DNA of 64,000 nucleotides. Origin: Sanghuangporus weigelae. Lineage: Eukaryota > Basidiomycota > Agaricomycetes > Hymenochaetales > Hymenochaetaceae. The position numbers and the translations under genes are program-made. The stretch covers positions 868,001 through 932,000 of the forward strand of contig CP137325.1 in the NCBI GenBank assembly GCA_033182465.1, given 5' to 3'. Each line of letters opens with the position of its first letter. The first letter of the stretch is position 1. Shown here in pieces: positions 12,123-21,615 of the stretch. The notes under the pieces are model-generated. The model ran no database searches. It had not been told where the DNA came from and saw nothing but the letters and a program-made list of their open reading frames with translations.

Positions 12123-13501
12123 CGAAGCCAGGGGGGAGAAGGTGCAGATCCAGATTCAAACAAAGTCAGAAGAGTCAGATGCAGAGCTCCGACACACTGT
12201 ACGACACTCGTTCGTCAGGGGAGAGAAAGAGAGTGTCTCCCTGCTGAGGACGCAACGAGGGAGCTTAACGCGCGCAGCAACAGCCTCGACACCAGATAAA
12301 GTCCGCGGAGGGAGGGCGGGGGTTGAATATGTACGTGTGCAGTATAGTCATGCGTATAATTTGTATGTTGACTGTGAGACAATATCATCTCAATAAATGA
12401 AGGAAAGAAGCTGCATGAGAAGCCAAATAGCGCGCGAACATCCGTCCGCTGCTCTATCCGTCTGTTATTGCCGAGTAGTAGCACGAGTGAGTGCTGAGTA
12501 AATATTTCGCACAGCGATAAGAATAGCTACTGACGCCTATAGTCGATATCGGCGAGAACAGATGTACAGTGAGTACGTTTCGAATAGCACTAGTAATCTG
12601 CTGTGGCTTACTCAATATCCTCCCCTCCCTAACCCCTTTTCGTCGTCGGTCGGTAAGAGTTACGGCGTACAGGCATACATCGTTACTGTAATGTAATACG
12701 AAGACGTTGAGTTGAATCAATAGGAGCGCCGGCAACTCGGATGAGCGGGATGAACGGGGCATGGCGCATTGGCGGCCCCATTGTGTTTGGGTGTTTTTGG
12801 TGCGCGTCCCGAAATCTTCACTAGAAGGGCGGAGAATCAGAATCAGAGTACTGTTCTTTATAATGCGGTTTTACATATTTATACGGTATCAATGTCACTC
12901 ATGGACCCCTTCTTCTTCCGACTCATGAAGAGAATCACATACTTCCATACTCTAGAGTCTAGAGTCTAGAGACTTACTTAAAAATGACGGTAGTCCCGAG
13001 ACATCTTGCTAGGTACGATAACTTTAAGTAAAGCATAATCGCGTCTCTTTCTTGTATTAGTGGCTAAGTCTAAGTATTGCAGACCGCGACATGCATATGT
13101 ATGTATAGTTCATTGATTCGTATCTTTGCATCTCTAATAAATATTCTGACAAGCACGATTTATGTTAGTCTCGTCAAATTATCAAGTCGAATCGAATCGG
13201 GAGGGAGAGAAAGAAAAGGAAGAGACGAAGCTCAATAAATTATCAGAAAACTCTTGCCGACAATCGCTAAAACAACAACAACAAAAAAAAAAAAAACGAA
13301 CTGAAAGACCCAAAAAAGATCATACTGTAGAAGAATGCAGGTAGGTAGGCAAGTAGGTAAAGAAAGCCCATCAAGTATTCTCTCATCTAGTTATAAAAGT
13401 CTTTCTTTTCAATCCGCGGGGAGGGGATTCCGCGCGCACGTTGACAAACAGCGAGATGCGAAAATCACGAAAAAAGGTGAAGCCTAGATAACAGATCCAA
13501 C
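12123..13501. other. Intergenic; P450 B promoter side and GT61 3' flank
   Basis: No gene recognised. A heptamer microsatellite of three TCTAGAG units lies at 12951-12971, and an A-run lies near 13283. Open frames here lack family character. Confidence 0.45.
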
Positions 13502-15432
13502 CTAACGCCTCATCTGTTCCTTCACGAAAGCGACCACAGCGGGGACGTCGACGGACAGGATCCGACTATCCGAAACAGTCGGCGGGGAGATCGGTGGGAG
13601 GGAGCCGCGTGGGTATTTCCTAACGTCAAACACCAACCAGTCAGTCAGTCAGTCAGTGTCGCTCAAATACCAGAAGGAGATAAAAAAAAAGAAGGGAACG
13701 AAGGGAACGAAAGAAAAGAAAAGTGTCATCCGTACTTTGTGTTCCGCCAAGCGACGTACTGAACGCCCAAAGCGCGCGCGACGAGCTCGTTCTCGTTCGT
13801 GAACTTGCCGTCGGGGAAGAACTCGATGATCGCCGGAGCTGGTGCGCCTGGACGGAGTAGGACGCTGCTTGTGAGGGAGTCGCCGTACACGCTTAACATA
13901 ACCTATGATCAAAAGGATCACAAATGAGAAAAATATAGTTTCGTTGTTTTAGATAGATAGGACTATGGAGTGAACGAACATACCGAAGACTGAGCTGCAG
14001 CGCGTACGTGGTCAGCCCACGAAGACGCGTCCTCACCGGCAAGCTCGACAATATGGACGTCCCACTTCTGCGCAGTACCGAGTCGCTCGAGCTCGCGCAC
14101 GAGCGACTCATGGTCCACGTCTCGCAATTTCGGGCCCGTCCGGTCTCCCTGGTTCGAGAAGTACGTGATCGCGCGGCGCTTCTCGCTCCCAACAGGAGCG
14201 GGGATGGTCAAGGCGCCCTCGCGGATGGGTTTGGCCCAGTCGGGACGAGCGGGGAGGGCAAAGGCGGGTGCGAAGGAGAGACGTTTATCGGTTGCTTCGA
14301 TCGTCACTCCGCGCAGGACTGCCTTCGTCGCCACGCGCTCCGCCGCATCGTCTTCTTCCTTCCTATGCGGGGAGGCGACGTCGGCAGCAAAGTCGAAACT
14401 CTGCGCGCCGTGTTCCGCCGCCGTCCGGTCCGCGAGCAAGACGCGGTCGAATATCATCGGTCTCGTCGACCGCTCCAGGTCGTCCCACTCTTCTGCGAAG
14501 AGGTGGCCCATGAACGGATACGCGATACGCGCGAGCTTGAGGGAGTACCCCGTCTCGTCGACCGCTAGGCGTTTTGTGTTTGCGAAGATCGTTTGGGAGG
14601 GCGGGACGAGAGGCGTTGAGGATGGGTCGGCTAGCGTGGCGTAGGCGCGGTGTAACGCGAGGAAGGTGTATTTGTCGACGACTAGAGGGCAAGTATGTTC
14701 AATGTCGTTCTTTCGTGCAACTATGATGCAGAAGAGCTGAACGTACGATTCGGATGGTCAAAGCATACTATTGATGCTCCTGAGATCCTGTCCAATAATC
14801 AGTACCGCGCTTTAGTCTTCACAGGACCGAGTTACCTATGGGCGCTATAGCCGAGAACGTCCAAAGCCTGACGTCTCGTCACGAATCTGAGGTCTTGCAG
14901 TACCGGAGGGTCCGATGTCCCAAGATCGGTCGAGAGCATTGCCTCTGGACGAGGAAACACTTGTACAGCGTGATCAGACACGAGGTACAGAGTCCCGTTT
15001 GCTAGCAGGACGTTGTCGAGTATAGTGTAACCTAAAGCAACATTGTTAAGATGCGCTTGGGAAATAGGATTTGGAGGTGAGCGCACCGGGTACATGAGCA
15101 ACCAACTGTGTAGCTGGTACATTGCCATCGCTCCAAAATACATGCTGTCGGTCCTCCGTAACGTTATACGGGCCCAGATCAAACGCCTTCCTCGTCTCGA
15201 TCTCCCAATCACCAAGGACCTCGACCTCAAGTTCGTCAGTCAACTTTGCTGACCTTCTCCCATCGTCGCGGAACGCGTCTTGGACGTTCAGCAGCGCTGA
15301 AGCTGAGAGGTCTGAGAATGATGAGCGGGCGAGGCTGAGCGGGGATACGGAGGCGTCGAAGTTGTAGGCGATGAGGAATATTGAGAGGGCGAAGAGGAGG
15401 AGCGTTATTTCGCGTCGAGTGAGTAGCGGCAT
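13502..15432 (-). CDS. GT61-like glycosyltransferase (type II Golgi membrane protein)
   Basis: Six exons (15432-15087, 15031-14836, 14787-14747, 14681-13984, 13902-13736, 13619-13502) keep phase and give 521 residues. Residues about 8-24 form a single hydrophobic anchor after a short basic N terminus, as in type II Golgi transferases. The C-terminal part has the layout of GT61/DUF563 enzymes: a conserved RRAITYFSNQGDRTG block, a DVHIVELAG segment, then VYGDSLTSSVLLRPGAPAPAIIEFFPDG. The last corresponds to the family's HGAGLTN...PG...VEIFP acceptor/donor loop. Family members transfer xylose or GlcNAc to glycoproteins or polysaccharides; donor and acceptor here are unknown. The gene diverges from a TPT-type transporter only 200 bp away, so the two may share a promoter. 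No defects seen. Confidence 0.8.
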
Positions 15433-15632
15433 CCTGGAGGAGGGAGACAGACCTTAATTATCCAAAAGGGGACTCGGTCGGATGTAAGGTCATTACATTA
15501 CACTTGTACTTACACTTGTACTATCTATCGGCCCCGCCCTACGTATCTCTTTCTCTCGTCTAACTCCATTTCGCTCTCTGCAGCCTTTGAATTTTGAAGA
15601 AATACTTTTAGAAAATACGGAACACAAACACA
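15433..15632. promoter_or_regulatory. Divergent promoter, GT61-like gene / TPT-type transporter
   Basis: The two start codons are 200 bp apart on opposite strands, so this interval must hold both promoters. It contains a CT-rich stretch just before the transporter ATG. Shared regulation is inference from the spacing. Confidence 0.5.
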
Positions 15633-16800
15633 ATGTCGACGGATCGCAAGCCGGACGCCGTTGACGAGGAAGAAAAGACACTCGTAGACGAGTCAAAGGT
15701 GGACCTCCTCCCTCCGCCTGCCAGCGCACCATCTTCTTCGACGGCTCGTCTGAGATACTCAGCTGCTGCCATCATCCCCGTGTGGATCGTGCTCAGCTCG
15801 GCCGTCATCATATACAACAATTACATCTACAACCAGCTGTACTTCAAGTTCCCCGTCTTTCTTGTAACATGGCATCTCATCTTCGCAGTACGTACGTCCC
15901 CATGTTGTTTTCTGTGTTACCGGTTGTGCTTATCGGGCACAGGCAATTGGAACGCGCGTGCTTCAACGCACGACGCACCTGCTCGACAGCGCAAAGGAGG
16001 TGCACATCACCAGGGACATGTTGATCAGGTCGATCCTGCCCATCGGTGCGCTGTTCAGCGGCTCGCTGATCCTGAGCAACCAAGCGTACCTGTACCTGAG
16101 CGTGCACTACATCCAGATGCTCAAGGCGTTCAACCCGGTGGCGATACTGCTGATTACGTGGGCGTTCCGGATCCAGGAAGCGAACCAGAAGCTGGGCGTG
16201 ATTGTTGTGATGATCTCGAGCGGGGTTGCACTTGCGTCGCGCGGGGAGCTGCATTTTGACATGACGGGGTTCCTGATTCAGGCTGCTGCTGTTGTGTTTG
16301 AAGCATCACGCCTTGTGATGATCCAGGTGCTGCTGCACGGACTGAAGATGGACCCGTTAGTGTCTTTGCACTACTACGCCCCGGTATGTCCCGGTGTCCT
16401 GTCACCCGTCGACCGACGGGCTTAATTTAATCTCATTTAGGTCTGTGCAGTGCTAAATTTGGCCGTCATCCCTCTCACAGAGGGCCTCGAGCCGTTCTAC
16501 GAGATGATCCGCATCGGCCCGCTCATCCTACTCTCAAACGCCGCAGTAGCGTTCTTGCTCAACATCGCGGCGGTCTTTCTCGTTGGCGCCGGGAGTGGGC
16601 TCGTTCTCACCCTCGCAGGTGTATTCAAGGTGAGTGAGCTTTCGCAGCTCGCTTCGGACCTGATAAACCCGCTATAGGACATCCTCCTCGTCTCGAGCTC
16701 CGTCCTCTTATTCGGCGTACAGGTCACCCCGCTCCAGGTCTTCGGCTACTCCATCGCGCTCGTCGGGCTTGTGCTGTTCAAAACATCAGGCAGCAGGTGA
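15633..16800 (+). CDS. TPT/SLC35-type transporter (drug/metabolite transporter superfamily)
   Basis: Exons 15633-15887, 15943-16383, 16441-16629 and 16678-16800 splice in phase 0 and give 335 residues. A short hydrophilic acidic N terminus is followed by about nine to ten hydrophobic segments. Family features are the first helix with NNYIYN, the LSNQAYLYLSVHYIQMLK stretch, and the C-terminal GYSIALVGLVLFK. All are typical of the triose-phosphate-translocator (TPT) branch of nucleotide-sugar and organophosphate antiporters in Golgi or ER membranes. The substrate cannot be assigned. Its position beside a GT61-like transferase would fit supply of an activated sugar, but that is inference from the neighbourhood. 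The gene appears intact. Confidence 0.85.
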
Positions 16801-17890
16801 TCAGTACTCTTTGCTTGTTTTTCGTTCTTCGACGACTTTCCTGTGGGAAGATAGACAGTTGTACCGATGCGCAGCGTAGATAGATACACGAACTTCGTCG
16901 GCTTGAGCTGTGCACCTTGAGTGATTTGCCTATTCGTCTTGTTCGCCTAGGTCACGGTCTTTTTTGTCTTTCTCGTTTCTTGAGTTTTTATTGCCTCGAC
17001 ATTCACCATCGTATCCAAATCCGTCTTTCGTATCGAGACTCTTACCTCCCCCACCCATGCTAGCCTTCTTGAATGTCTTGGCTTGTGTACCGGTAGAATC
17101 TGAGATAAAGCACAATAAGACACAGTACTAGTTTTATAAGTAGTAAGCAATTAAATTCTGAGTTCGCGGAGGTGGACCTACACAGTCCGGATGCCTAGTG
17201 ATTGAGGTGAGGTGAGACAGTGTCGTGGAACAATTCTCGGTTGGATTAGCATCTGAGTGCTGCACACGACCACCACCATCTCTCATAGTAAGTCAACTCT
17301 GCTCGCTCACTGGGCCATTATTCTGTGGTAAGGATACACGCAACAAGCTATGACGTCACGGTCACAACCCCTAAACCTTATTTGGTGTTTCCCCATTTGG
17401 AAGGACCCTTGGCCAAATTTCAGAGTCAGAGGTTGACTGTCATGACTTCCGATGTTCAGTATGCAATTGGCCAGAGGCTTGGTCTGTAAGAACTTAGTAC
17501 TTTACAATAGTCCAGAAAAGCTCATAAGAGGTGTCCTACGTCTTCCAAAAGTGTCTGAAAGAAAACTACTAAATTGGGTGATGACAAACTAGGTAACTAC
17601 ATAATAACTTTGCTTATGTGAGCGGCCAAATCTTGAGGTCGAGGTCCAAAAAATAAAAAATCCTAAACTAACAACTAGGTGAAAGGATCCGCTCAAAAAC
17701 TCACATCAGGATCAACGCGATCAACAGATCTACACGATCAGCTTTCCAAACGCGACCGGTAACCAAGCCAGCTATCACGGGCCCAAGCGATCGAGCGGCC
17801 TAGGCAACAGTAACCCGTTACCACCCGAGCGCTAGAAGCACCAAAGCAGATACGTAATCCCGCTAATGTTACGAAAATTGTGGTTATCTA
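16801..17890. other. Intergenic, start of a gene-poor, repeat-like stretch
   Basis: No recognised gene. Short frames on the minus strand (about 16930-17150) are hydrophilic and unsupported. From about 17160 the composition and codon patterns change, and the DNA looks like old repeat sequence up to about 21500. Confidence 0.4.
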
Positions 17891-18802
17891 ATGCGGCGTG
17901 GGCTAAATTTTACACACCGAGTTGCGATGCCAAATCAAGACTATTTCGAAAGGCTACTACGGCAGAACAGTGGTGGCGACTCAAGAGTAGCAAACCACGG
18001 ATCGTCTGGAGAAGACACGGAGGACTCTAATGATTTGCAATTAGGACTAACTAATATGCACATTGGACATACTCCACCGCCGGAACGCAGTCTGGCGGCG
18101 ATGGAAGAAAGGAATGTCGCAAGGTATACGGAACTCCTGCAACGAAGACATTATCGGCGTGGTGCAACTAGAAGATTTGTACATGAGAGCTTGGTGTGCG
18201 CCAATTGTTACTTGGCCTACCAACGAAGCTGGGTACTTGCGGAATGGCTCATGAAGAACTTCACGGAACGGTTAGTGTCAAGGGAAGCAGCCGATGTCAA
18301 GATTCGGCATAAGCCCGGACCCTCGGAACGAACAGAAGACCAACCATTACCGAACCACGGAATGAGTGCATACGACCATGAGGTATCCATATGGCTTAGC
18401 GATAGGGATGTCTATGCATTGAAGGTCGGCGTGCGAGCTTGGATCAATCAGCATCGGCACCAGACCTTGTGCAGTCACACGGCAGTGGAAGTAGATTGGC
18501 CAGTTTACAAGCGGCCACCTTCGGACATTGAACATCTTACGGAAGAAGCGATAGAACGCTTGATGCAGGCTTGGCGAACGTCAGAGCCAGGGGTAATTAC
18601 AGTTGATGAGTGGAATGGCCGCGAGCACCTTGGACAGAGGCTACGGCTAACCACGGGCCCAGGACTACAACTATCGGACATCGAAGTCGCGGCGAGGCAC
18701 AGAAGGAGTGTAGCGGAGCACACTCATTCGCCGGGAGAAGATCGGCAAGCTCTGCCGATCTCTAACCCTGATATCACTATCTCCCCCATGATCGAGGATT
18801 AA
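17891..18802 (+). CDS. Orphan 303-codon ORF of unknown function in a repeat-like region
   Basis: A single uninterrupted frame from an ATG, with a further in-frame Met 13 codons in. The protein is hydrophilic and rich in Arg, Glu and His, with no signal peptide or membrane segment. A helical region follows (ERNVARYTELLQRRHYRR), then VCANCYLAYQRSWVLAEW with two Cys spaced CxxC, and a mid region with DVYALKVGVRAWINQH. I do not recognise the family. It lacks the short introns of neighbouring host genes and sits amid possible LTR remnants, which suggests mobile-element origin. The length alone (912 bp open) makes chance unlikely but not impossible. It could also be a rapidly evolving host gene. 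Confidence 0.35.
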   Translation: MRRGLNFTHRVAMPNQDYFERLLRQNSGGDSRVANHGSSGEDTEDSNDLQLGLTNMHIGHTPPPERSLAAMEERNVARYTELLQRRHYRRGATRRFVHESLVCANCYLAYQRSWVLAEWLMKNFTERLVSREAADVKIRHKPGPSERTEDQPLPNHGMSAYDHEVSIWLSDRDVYALKVGVRAWINQHRHQTLCSHTAVEVDWPVYKRPPSDIEHLTEEAIERLMQAWRTSEPGVITVDEWNGREHLGQRLRLTTGPGLQLSDIEVAARHRRSVAEHTHSPGEDRQALPISNPDITISPMIED

Positions 18803-19046
18803 GCGGCAGAAGCTCGGCCCGGGAACGGAGCGCCAGAGAAGCGATAGCTTGGCAACTATCATGGGAACCCGTCTGGGAACGGAGAAGGATCGCGGGGTAA
18901 AGATAAGGAGAGATTAACATGTGATAACGATTGCAGATAGGAGGAAGCACGGAAGAAGCTTCTCGAAGCATCGGGGTAGTAGGACTCAAACAAACCCTCC
19001 TAATATGGTAGAAGTATTGTGATTCAACACTAGAGGAAAGTATCGG

Positions 19047-19405
19047 TGTTGGCACCAGAGTAGAGTACTGGTGTCAGAGAAAACATATTGTCTAGACCAA
19101 TAGCAAGGCTGTAGTCGGTAGTAATAGGTAGTCGGTACTATTTAGTAAATAGGTTATTTAAGGGCCAGCTGAGCGGGGCATTGTCCCTCAGCAAAATTAT
19201 TTTGTACTCTCAATCGAAAACTGTACCCTTTGATTGAAACCCTGTTCCACTACTGAGGTCAAGCTTGAGCCTATCGCTCGCTTCTAAAGTAGTACATCTA
19301 TAACCTTCGTTCCGTCTCCAATCAATTATCATCAGAAGGAATAAGCAGGGACTTGTTCCGGTACGCTTAGACTGACCACCTCGTCTAAAAACACTGGTCC
19401 TAACA
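19047..19405 (+). repeat. Possible LTR remnant (retroelement fossil), family uncertain
   Basis: The stretch begins TGTTGG and ends CTAACA. A purine-rich run (AGAGGAAAG) lies just upstream, resembling a polypurine tract. There is a TATA-like TTATTTAAG inside and a small hairpin CACCAG/CTGGTG at the start. No matching second copy or target duplication was found by eye, and no gag-pol is recognisable nearby. If real, it is an old, incomplete LTR element. Confidence 0.3.
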
Positions 19406-20352
19406 GCTAACAGCTAACACCGCCGACCGCCTATTACCGCGGACTACCACTCTAACGCCGCCGACCAAGCAACCAGAGCGACCTCGATCAAAAGAAGCGA
19501 TCAAACTTCTTAGAAGTCCAGAAGCACAACTACTAAAGCCTAAACGCTAAAAGGCTAAAGGCTAATAAGGTTTATAGAGACCTCACTAGCATTTCAGCAC
19601 TGTCAAGTCTGTGCACGAGTTTACATGGTCCTTTATGAAGTATACTACATAGTATGCATGGCAACAGTTGGTACACGTGACTGTCACATCGAAACCGAGC
19701 GACACCTTCAAGATACAATGCATTCCAATCCACCAAATCCAATAGTACCCAAGAAACGAGAGGAACTCACGATCACAACTCGGACCCCTCGAACTGCAAA
19801 CCCGATAACTTGGAGAATGATTGGATGGTATAGACCGGAGTTGCACACACCATGTCCAGCATCTACGATACAGGCAAACCTTTATTTACCAAGAGATGCG
19901 AACCTGGAGACCAAGCAATTACAACTCCTTATACAACGAAGGATATGGCATTACATTCGAGACATACGATATGAAGGCAAAGCATGGCTAGTCACCAGAA
20001 CCCAGCAGAACCCGCCAGCAGAGCTTATGCAGTTCATGATATGCCTTGGACCATACTCTACACCGACCTGACACCTTAACACGGACGTGCGAGTTATGCT
20101 TACCCTCGCTGGACCTCGAGATGAATTCCGAAGAATCACATACCGAGCAGCCTACATCGCTCCAAGAGCAAAGATGCCACTCAGTGACGGCAATGACATC
20201 GTTATGGAGTACTGACAGTAGAGCATTCCATATCGGAGCACCACCTCTATTGTCGCAGTCAGCAACTCCAAAGAATTCTGTCATAGTGGAGACGACCTTA
20301 CAAAGATTGGAGCAAAGTGGAGCGAAGCGCAGCAGGATGACAAAGGAATAGA

Positions 20353-20745
20353 TGTAATGGTGGGGAAAGGTGGAGAAAAGTGGAGTAAAGTGGAGACAGG
20401 ATGAGTAAGAAATAGGACAGAAAATGGAATATCTGGGAGCATAAATAGTTGTAGGATTAGGCCCTCATTTCCCCATCTTTCGATCCTCTTAACACACTGG
20501 TGTAAAGCTTGCCCTACAGCGAGCTATTACTGTGTGCTTTGTACTATCACTCCTCTTGGAAATCCTAATCTGCTTTACTATCACCTCATATCTGAAAGCA
20601 TCCATAACTCGGACCGCAACTAGGAAGGCTAGTAAGGGACCGCGTGGTATAGCCAGACGTGGGTAGATAAGATCACCTCTACACAACATACCGCTGCTTA
20701 GGCAAAAGGATCGAACCGGTGTAACCCCGGGCCTACTCCCTAACA
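20353..20745 (+). repeat. Second possible LTR remnant (retroelement fossil)
   Basis: It starts TGTAATGG, ends near CCTAACA, and contains a TATA-like CATAAATAG followed by a pyrimidine-rich stretch, in the order seen in LTRs. The repeated GTGGAG motif marks its left part. The sequence differs from the candidate at 19047, so it would be another family. No partner copy or target duplication is visible. Weak call. Confidence 0.25.
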
Positions 20746-20936
20746 ACAACACCTCAATTCCACCTCTTACTTCACACAAACATACGATTGGACTCCACAG
20801 ATGCCTTCAGACTGTGATTAGCTACACATCTACGGTTTTAATTCTTAAAAGTATTAGGAACTGGCTTCCCAATTATGGAAATAAATCTTTTTGTGCCAAA
20901 CAACCCAGAATTTATTTTCCAGCCTTCTGGCATACC

Positions 20937-21054
20937 GGGCAAAAACTCATTTTCGAACCGTGAAAATGTTACCCAGAATGGAAAAAGAGCCAATCGGATG
21001 AGAGCTCACCCGTTCTGATCAAAATTTCTAAGGGCGTGGAATGAGTTTTTGCCC
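20937..21054. repeat. 15-bp perfect inverted repeat flanking about 90 bp
   Basis: GGGCAAAAACTCATT at 20937-20951 is repeated in perfect inverted form at 21040-21054. The interior is AT-rich and noncoding. It could be the end of a small inverted-repeat element or a stem-loop. The flanks do not extend the match. Confidence 0.5.
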
Positions 21055-21072
21055 AGTGTGTGGTGAAGTTTC

Positions 21073-21338
21073 ACAAAAATTTGGAATTCTCAACCCAAGA
21101 TTTTTGCCGCTTCCGGCTCTTACCGGATTACTAATACACTCCATATATAGTAAGTTTAAGAGATTACAAAGTACAATTAAGTAAGCATTGCTTCCAATAG
21201 GTCCCAAGGGCACTCCAAATGATACAATAAGGGTGTAAAGTGCATGGATGAATCTGAATTCACCCTTCTAAGTGCCTCCACATGAAGTACAAGTGGTTTT
21301 CAAGTATTTGGAAAATTCAACCCCGAGATTTTTGCCAC
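21073..21338. repeat. Degenerate direct repeats, about 37 bp, 228 bp apart
   Basis: Copies at about 21073-21110 and 21301-21338 share the order of an ATTTGGAA block, a TCAACCC block and a shared GATTTTTGCC end. The similarity implies an old interspersed repeat or an internal duplication. No coding role is seen. Confidence 0.45.
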
Positions 21339-21615
21339 AGGGTCCTTCCTAATTGGGTTAGTACAGGGTCCGTCAGGGTCATCAGGTCACGCGTGACGGG
21401 TAGTCGAGTTTATACTTCCTGTATCTTAGGAGAATTGACCTGATAAGGCAACGATCTACTCAGTTAATCAGGGACCGGGCCGAGGGTGAGAGCGATTTAC
21501 ATTTGCAATTGCAATTTAATCCTCATTTTTGATGCGATTTTTTTAATCCCTTTCTGCAGTGCCTCGTCCTGTCCTGTCCCTTTCTCCACGACCGACGACG
21601 ACGACGACGATATCG

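Noticed and set aside
14008-14644. Long plus-strand frames (186 and 159 codons) opposite the GT61-like gene
   Set aside because: Mirror frames of the GC-rich main exon of the transferase; Arg/Ser-rich nonsense without domains.
16930-17150. Two overlapping 61- and 67-codon minus-strand frames downstream of the transporter
   Set aside because: Hydrophilic, Lys/Gly-rich, no homology recognised, no start context or partner exons; probably 3' UTR.
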